Source: JAWKHR01 sp041394725 | Lineage (GTDB): Bacteria > Acidobacteriota > Vicinamibacteria > Vicinamibacterales > SCN-69-37 | Direction of reading: 5' to 3' | Length of the DNA stretch: 64,000 nucleotides | Assembly: GCA_041394725.1 (NCBI GenBank) | Contig: JAWKHR010000020.1 | Span: 51,442 to 115,441, forward strand | Shown: positions 60,085 through 64,000 of the stretch, in pieces | How the letters are laid out: every line of letters begins with the position of its first letter | Position numbering within the stretch: the first letter of the stretch is position 1 | Translations under genes and position numbers: made by a program | The notes under the pieces: model-generated | Database searches by the model: none | What the model was told of the DNA's origin: nothing | What the model saw: only the letters and a program-made list of their open reading frames with translations

Positions 60085-60531
60085 TCACTGGCGCGACAGG
60101 CCGCCGGCGGGCCTTCCGCCCGCGGCCACCCACGCGTCGAACCCACCCGCCAGCGCGGCGGCCGTGGCGGCGCCATGCCGGGCGAGGATCGTCACTGCCC
60201 GCGCGCTCGTCTGCTCCGCGCTGCAGGAGCAGTAGGTGACGATCCGGCGACCCGCCGCGGCGGCAATCAGCGCGTCGGCCTCGGCCTCGACCGACTGCAA
60301 CGGCACCGACAGCGCGCCGGGAATGTGCCCCTTCCGCCACGTCGCGCGCTGCCGGACGTCCACCACGACGAGGCGGCCTGACGCGCGGAGGGCGGCAAAC
60401 TCGATCTGGCTCACCCGCGCCACGCCGGCGAGCGCGACCGGATCCTGATCGCCCTCGTCCAGGCCGATCGGCGGCGACACCATGGGCACCGAGACGAGCA
60501 GCGGCAGCAGGAACGCGAACGGACGTGTCAT
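60085..60531 (-). CDS. Exported rhodanese-like protein
   Basis: A 148-residue single-domain rhodanese with an N-terminal signal-like segment (about residues 4-22). The fold is clear: LVVVDVRQRATWRKGHIPGALSVPLQ, the active-site loop after RIVTYC with C101, and LAGGFDAWVAAGG at the C-terminus. The loop reads CSCSAEQTSA instead of the usual C-x-x-G-x-R-S, which would change anion binding, so classical thiosulfate sulfurtransferase activity is uncertain. A strong GGAGGAGGG ribosome-binding site precedes the ATG. It is convergent with the oxidase cluster. Confidence 0.9.
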   Translation of the reverse strand: MTRPFAFLLPLLVSVPMVSPPIGLDEGDQDPVALAGVARVSQIEFAALRASGRLVVVDVRQRATWRKGHIPGALSVPLQSVEAEADALIAAAAGRRIVTYCSCSAEQTSARAVTILARHGAATAAALAGGFDAWVAAGGRPAGGLSRQ

Positions 60532-60601
60532 CGAACCCTCCTCCCCCGGGCTGGCGCGGCCCCGATCCGGCGGGCCCCGCGCGCGGTATCGTGGTGCGGC
60601 G

Positions 60602-62215
60602 ATGTCGACGCACCGGATCGTGGCGCGGGAACCGCGGGGCGACGCCGGACCGGTCTCCCTGGAGACCTCCGCCGACGCCGTCGCGCCGCACCTCGAGGAC
60701 GCCGCGCATTACCCGGGCGGACGCGCGGACGCCATCGCCCGGCCGAGGACGGAGGCCCAGGTCGCCAGCCTGGTCACCCGCGCGACGCGCGTCCTGCCCA
60801 TTGGCGCGCAATCGTCGGTGACCGGCGGCGCCACGCCAACCGGCGGCCTCCTGATCTCGACCGGGCAGCTCACCTCCATACAGGAATCGGGCCAGGCGGA
60901 AATCCGCGCGGAAGCCGGGGTGTCGCTCGACGCATTGCAGAATCTGCTATCCGCGACGGGGCGCTGGTACGCACCAACGCCAACCTGGACCGGCGCGTTC
61001 GTCGGCGGCGTCGTCTCGACCAACGCGGCGGGCGCCGCGACCTTCAAGTACGGCACGACGCGCGACTGGGTGACCGGGTTGACCGTGGTGCTCGCGTGCG
61101 GGCACGTCCTCGACGTCAGGCGCGGCGACGTCACCGCCGACCCGGACACCGGGTTTCTCATCGACTGCCCGTGTGGCGAACGCCGCGTCCGGCCGGGGAC
61201 CTACCGGATGCCCGACGTGCCGAAGTGCTCGGCGGGCTACTTCGCGCGGCCGGGGATGGACCTGATTGATCTCTTCGTCGGGTCCGAGGGGACGCTCGGC
61301 GTGATCACGGCCGCCACGCTGCGGGTGCTGTCGCACCAGCCGGCCGTGGCCCTCGCGGTGGTGCCGGTGACGTCCGAGCCGGAGGGCCTCGCGCTCGTGG
61401 CCGAGCTGCGCCGCCAGGCCCGGAACACCTGGCGTCGCGGCGACGCGCACGGCATCGACGTGCGCGCCATCGAGTCGCTGGATCGACGATGCCTGGAGCT
61501 GCTGCGCGAGGACGGCGCCGATCGCCGGCACGACGTCCATCTGCCCGCGACGACCGCGCTCGCGCTCATCGTCCACCTCGAACTGCCGGGGGAGACGACG
61601 CCGGCCGAGGCGTTCGACGTGGTGGCCGGCGCGTTCGCGCCCGACGCGCCGGACCACCCGATCGGCCGCTTCTGCCGGCTGCTCCGCGACCACGGCGCGT
61701 TCGACGCGACCGAGCTGGCGATGCCGGGGGATGCGCGGCGCGCGGCACAGGTGCTCGCGTTCCGCGAGGCCGCGCCGCTCGGCGTGAACCATCGCATCGC
61801 GCTCGCGAAGCAGGCCGTGGATGCGCGGCTCGAGAAGACGGCGGCCGACATGGTCGTGCCGTTCGAGCGGCTGCCGGAGATGCTCGCCTGCTACCACGAC
61901 GGCTACGGCCGTCGCGGCCTCGATCATGCGATCTGGGGCCACGTCTCGGACGGCAACCTGCATCCGAACGTCATCCCGCGGACGTTCGACGACATGGTCG
62001 CGGCACGGGAGGCGATCCTCGAGTTCGGGCGCGAGGCGATCCGGCTCGGCGGGTCACCGCTGGCCGAGCACGGCGTGGGGCGCAGCCCGACGAAGCAGGC
62101 GCTGCTGCGGATGCTCTACGGGGATCGCGGCATCGAGGAGATGCGCGCGATCAAGGCCGCGCTCGACCCGGAGGGCAAGCTGGCGCCCGGCGTGCTGTTT
62201 CCCGCATCGGGCTGA
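60602..62215 (+). CDS. FAD-binding oxidase (GlcD / D-lactate dehydrogenase-like)
   Basis: A 537-residue flavoprotein of the VAO superfamily. The FAD-binding-4 domain (about residues 45-225) has VLPIGAQSSVTGGATPTGGLLIS, WTGAFVGGVVSTNAAGAATFKYG and IDLFVGSEGTLGVITAATLRV. The C-terminal oxidase domain has WGHVSDGNLHPN and GSPLAEHGVGRSPTKQALL, the substrate/metal-binding histidines of 2-hydroxy-acid oxidases. It probably oxidises D-lactate, glycolate or a related acid. The ATG at 60602 is preceded by TATCGT nine bases upstream. A short CPCGERRVRPGTY segment in the middle is unusual. Confidence 0.9.
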   Translation: MSTHRIVAREPRGDAGPVSLETSADAVAPHLEDAAHYPGGRADAIARPRTEAQVASLVTRATRVLPIGAQSSVTGGATPTGGLLISTGQLTSIQESGQAEIRAEAGVSLDALQNLLSATGRWYAPTPTWTGAFVGGVVSTNAAGAATFKYGTTRDWVTGLTVVLACGHVLDVRRGDVTADPDTGFLIDCPCGERRVRPGTYRMPDVPKCSAGYFARPGMDLIDLFVGSEGTLGVITAATLRVLSHQPAVALAVVPVTSEPEGLALVAELRRQARNTWRRGDAHGIDVRAIESLDRRCLELLREDGADRRHDVHLPATTALALIVHLELPGETTPAEAFDVVAGAFAPDAPDHPIGRFCRLLRDHGAFDATELAMPGDARRAAQVLAFREAAPLGVNHRIALAKQAVDARLEKTAADMVVPFERLPEMLACYHDGYGRRGLDHAIWGHVSDGNLHPNVIPRTFDDMVAAREAILEFGREAIRLGGSPLAEHGVGRSPTKQALLRMLYGDRGIEEMRAIKAALDPEGKLAPGVLFPASG

Positions 62216-62233
62216 CCCGTCACGAGCCGGCGA

Positions 62234-62833
62234 TCAGCCGGCGTCGCCGCTGGACGAGAGGCCGAGCGCGCGCATCAGGTCGGCCAGCATCGCCTGCACG
62301 CGCGCGGCGAGCTGGCTCGCCGACGGGTAGTCGCCCTTCTTCGCCGCGGCCACGGCCTTCTGCCAGGCGTCGTCGAGCGCGGCAATCGCGTCGTTCGCGC
62401 CGCGGACCGCGTCGCGCGTCACGCCCTCGGGCAGTCGCGCGCGGCGCCCGAGTTCCGAGGCCCGCGCGCGCAGCGACTCGATCTTCGCGGGCAGCGCCGC
62501 GTTCAGGTCGTTCCAGGCGTTGACGAGCGTCTCCTGCTTCTTCGCGGTCTCGACCGCGAGCTGGGTGATCTGGGTCGCGAGCTCGGGTGCGCGTCGCAGC
62601 ATCTCCCGGTAGTCGCCGCGTTGCACGGCCGCGCGCGCCGACTCCAGGGACTCGCGGGCCGCCTTCGCCTGATCGGGCGCGTACCGTTCCGCGTCGGCGC
62701 GGACCTTCTCGAAGGCGTCCTGGGCCGACTGCAGCGCCGCGTCGGCCGCGGCCTTCGAGGATCCGCAGGCGACGGCCGAGAGGGCGAGAAGGACGATCCC
62801 CAGTCGAAGGACGTGCCACGGGGCCCGGCGCAT
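62234..62833 (-). CDS. Putative lipoprotein with helical coiled-coil body
   Basis: A 199-residue protein with a lipoprotein signal: basic start, hydrophobic core and lipobox LSAVAC, making the cysteine near residue 23 the lipidated residue. The mature part is almost wholly helical and alanine/charge-rich (QSAQDAFEKVRADAERYAPDQAKAARESL, ETAKKQETLVNAWNDL), resembling DUF4398-type or other coiled-coil envelope lipoproteins. No enzyme motif is seen. ATG at 62833 has TATCGT seven bases upstream and no ribosome-binding site. It converges with the FAD oxidase. Confidence 0.82.
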   Translation of the reverse strand: MRRAPWHVLRLGIVLLALSAVACGSSKAAADAALQSAQDAFEKVRADAERYAPDQAKAARESLESARAAVQRGDYREMLRRAPELATQITQLAVETAKKQETLVNAWNDLNAALPAKIESLRARASELGRRARLPEGVTRDAVRGANDAIAALDDAWQKAVAAAKKGDYPSASQLAARVQAMLADLMRALGLSSSGDAG

Positions 62834-62840
62834 GCCCTCG

Positions 62841-62846
62841 ACGATA
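62841..62846 (-). promoter_or_regulatory. -10-like hexamer TATCGT for a probably leaderless lipoprotein gene
   Basis: On the minus strand TATCGT ends seven bases before the ATG at 62833. The hexamer is a weaker match than the other examples, but the position is the same. Confidence 0.4.
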
Positions 62847-62870
62847 GCATTGACCGACCGCCGAACGCCG

Positions 62871-62948
62871 GTGCACGACCTCCGAGCGCCGAGCGCCGCC
62901 CCGGAGCGCCGACCCGCCGAGTGCCGAATGCCGAGCGCCGAGCGCCGA
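62871..62948. repeat. Degenerate CGAGCGCC-type short repeats in the divergent region
   Basis: Variants of CCGAGCGCCGAGCGCC and CCGAGTGCCGAATGCC recur about eight times in 78 bases between the lipoprotein and formate dehydrogenase genes. They are not palindromic and not coding as far as I can see. Confidence 0.7.
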
Positions 62949-62950
62949 TC

Positions 62951-62956
62951 TAATAT
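62951..62956 (+). promoter_or_regulatory. -10 hexamer TAATAT for a probably leaderless formate dehydrogenase gene
   Basis: TAATAT ends six bases before the ATG at 62963. It is the only AT-rich patch in the region; no -35 box or ribosome-binding site is visible. Confidence 0.55.
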
Positions 62957-62962
62957 CAGTGC

Positions 62963-64000
62963 ATGACGCTCCTCCGCCGCTGGCCCCTGATGCGACAACT
63001 GCTCGACGGCGGCGACGGCACCGGGCCGGAGGCGATGTCGGCGCGGACGCGGTCGCTCGGCATGCGCACGGCCGGCGCGAAGGTCTCCCGGTCGGTCTGC
63101 CCCTACTGCGCTGTGGGCTGCGGCCAGCTCGTGCACCATCGAGACGGGCGCATCGAGTCGATCGAGGGCGACCCGGAGTCGCCGCTCTCCGAGGGCCACC
63201 TCTGCCCCAAGGGCGCGGCCAGCCACGAACTCCTCACGCACGCGGGCCGCGCGACGACGGCGAAGTACCGCGCGCCCTTCGCCACCGAGTGGCAGGAGAT
63301 CGACCTCGACCGGGCGCTCGACATGATCGCCGACCGCGTGTGGGATGCGCGCGAACGGAGCTTCGAGGCCACGCGCGACGGCCTGCCGCTGATGCAGTGC
63401 CCCACCGTGGCGCACCTCGGCGGCGCCACCCTCGACAACGAGGAGAACTACCTCATCAAGAAGCTGTTCGCCGGCGGCCTCGGCCTCGTGGCGGTGAGCA
63501 ACCAGGCCCGGATATGACACAGCTCCACGGTGCCCGGTCTGGGCACCTCGTTCGGGCGCGGCGGCGCGACCACGGCGCCGCCGGATCTGCGGCACGCTGA
63601 CGCGATCCTCATCGTCGGGTCGTCGATGGCCGAGGCGCACCCGGTCGCGTTCCGCTGGGTGGTGCGCGCGCGCGAGCAGGGCGCGTTCACCGTCCACGTC
63701 GATCCCCGCTTCAGCCGGACCTCGGCGCAGTGCGATCGCTGGGCGCCGCTGCGCGCCGGCACCGACATCGTGTTCCTCGGCGGGCTGGTCCGGTTCGCGC
63801 TCGAGCACGACCGCGTGTTCAGGGAGTACGTGGCCGCCTACACCAACGCGGCGATGCTCCTGCGCGAGGACGCCCGGCTCCCCGACGACCTCGACGGCGT
63901 GTTCTCCGGCTGGGACGAAGCCACGCGCACCTACGACACCGCGTCGTGGCAGTACGACCGCGACGAGACGGGCCGGCCGCGGCGCGACCCGTCGCTCGAG
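62963..64000 (+). CDS. Selenocysteine-containing formate dehydrogenase, alpha subunit (3' end outside window)
   Basis: The N-terminal 346 codons of a molybdenum/tungsten bis-MGD formate dehydrogenase of the FdnG/FdoG type. A [4Fe-4S] motif CPYCAVGCGQ with LCPKGA lies at about residues 50-90. The frame meets TGA at 63515-63517 (residue 185) directly after NQARI, and continues in the same frame with HSSTV, FGRG, ADAILIVGSSMAEAHPVAFRW and VDPRFSRTSAQCD, exactly the family sequence after its catalytic selenocysteine. The TGA is therefore read as Sec, not stop. A SECIS hairpin follows. No Tat signal is evident. The enzyme oxidises formate (or reduces CO2). Accessory subunits and sel genes are outside the window. 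Confidence 0.95.
63515..63517 (+). other. In-frame UGA selenocysteine codon
   Basis: The codon stands between ARI and HSS, where formate dehydrogenases of this type carry the selenocysteine or cysteine that ligates molybdenum. Homologous sequence continues in frame for at least 160 codons, so neither a frameshift nor a truncation is needed. Confidence 0.95.
63529..63547 (+). promoter_or_regulatory. Bacterial SECIS hairpin
   Basis: A perfect seven-base-pair stem (GGTGCCC at 63529-63535, GGGCACC at 63541-63547) closes the loop GGTCT. It begins 11 bases after the UGA. The apical GGUCU is the same as in the SelB-binding hairpin of E. coli fdhF, and the distance fits bacterial SECIS elements. Confidence 0.92.

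Noticed and set aside
62963..63517. Formate dehydrogenase as a truncated pseudogene ending at TGA 63515-63517
   Set aside because: The family sequence continues in the same frame and a SECIS hairpin follows, so the TGA is selenocysteine.
1..64000. CRISPR arrays, tRNA or rRNA genes, insertion sequences, phage attachment sites
   Set aside because: I looked for regularly spaced repeats, cloverleaf-like segments, transposase motifs and terminal inverted repeats and found none that stand up. The short repeats seen have no regular spacers.

Overview
The window is a high-GC stretch of bacterial chromosome, very probably from an acidobacterium of the Vicinamibacteria type. The strongest marker is four very large FtsX/MacB-like permeases of the acidobacterial duplicated orphan permease (ADOP) kind, three of them coupled to PadR regulators. 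Signal-peptide-rich secreted proteins, a DUF5916 protein, a TonB receptor and a PD40/BamA fusion fit the same group. Genes are packed tightly, mostly with 4-base ATGA/GTGA overlaps. I see no tRNA, rRNA, insertion sequence or CRISPR array.

Region 1 (1-17938, minus strand) is one long exopolysaccharide/O-antigen operon. It opens with a specialised NusG paralogue (RfaH/UpxY-like). Then come a family 2 glycosyltransferase, a B12-binding radical SAM enzyme, a Wzc-like chain-length protein/tyrosine kinase, a hexapeptide acyltransferase, an O-antigen-ligase-like membrane protein, a sugar nucleotidyltransferase, two glycosyltransferases, the initiating polyprenyl glycosylphosphotransferase, another glycosyltransferase, a Wzt/Wzm-type ABC exporter, a further glycosyltransferase, and the start of a secreted DUF5060 protein cut by the window edge. 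Upstream of the NusG gene lie a sequence matching the ops element recognised by RfaH and a sigma-54-like -24/-12 site. A lone glycosyltransferase (18308-19486) diverges from the operon.

Region 2 (19483-28237, plus strand) holds PadR-ADOP, ADOP and PadR-ADOP units. Region 3 (28245-35203, minus strand) is an overlapping run: acetyltransferase, SpoU/TrmH RNA methyltransferase, PD40 propeller protein, aminotransferase, exonuclease III and a SpoIIE-type phosphatase. Region 4 (35309-40423, minus strand) has an aminotransferase, 4-alpha-glucanotransferase and a TonB-dependent receptor ending at a strong hairpin terminator. Region 5 (40458-44334, plus strand) has a catalytic/non-catalytic pair of M16 peptidases and a Tat-exported metallo-beta-lactamase-fold enzyme. 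Region 6 (44377-54652) has a secreted protein of unknown function, a DUF5916 outer-membrane protein, a CBS protein, another PadR-ADOP pair, and a large metallopeptidase/beta-propeller/beta-barrel protein. Region 7 (54765-60051) has a sodium:solute symporter preceded by an unlisted 43-residue membrane protein, diverging from an aa3-type cytochrome oxidase cluster ordered I-III-small CxxC protein-II. Region 8 (60085-64000) has a rhodanese, a GlcD-like FAD oxidase, a lipoprotein, and the first part of a formate dehydrogenase whose in-frame TGA is read as selenocysteine, with a SECIS hairpin just downstream.

Two sequence-level patterns stand out. The formate dehydrogenase would be called a truncated gene by a naive annotator but is an intact selenoprotein reading frame. 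Also, at least six monocistronic or first genes carry a TANNNT hexamer only 5-7 bases before their start codon, which implies leaderless transcripts.
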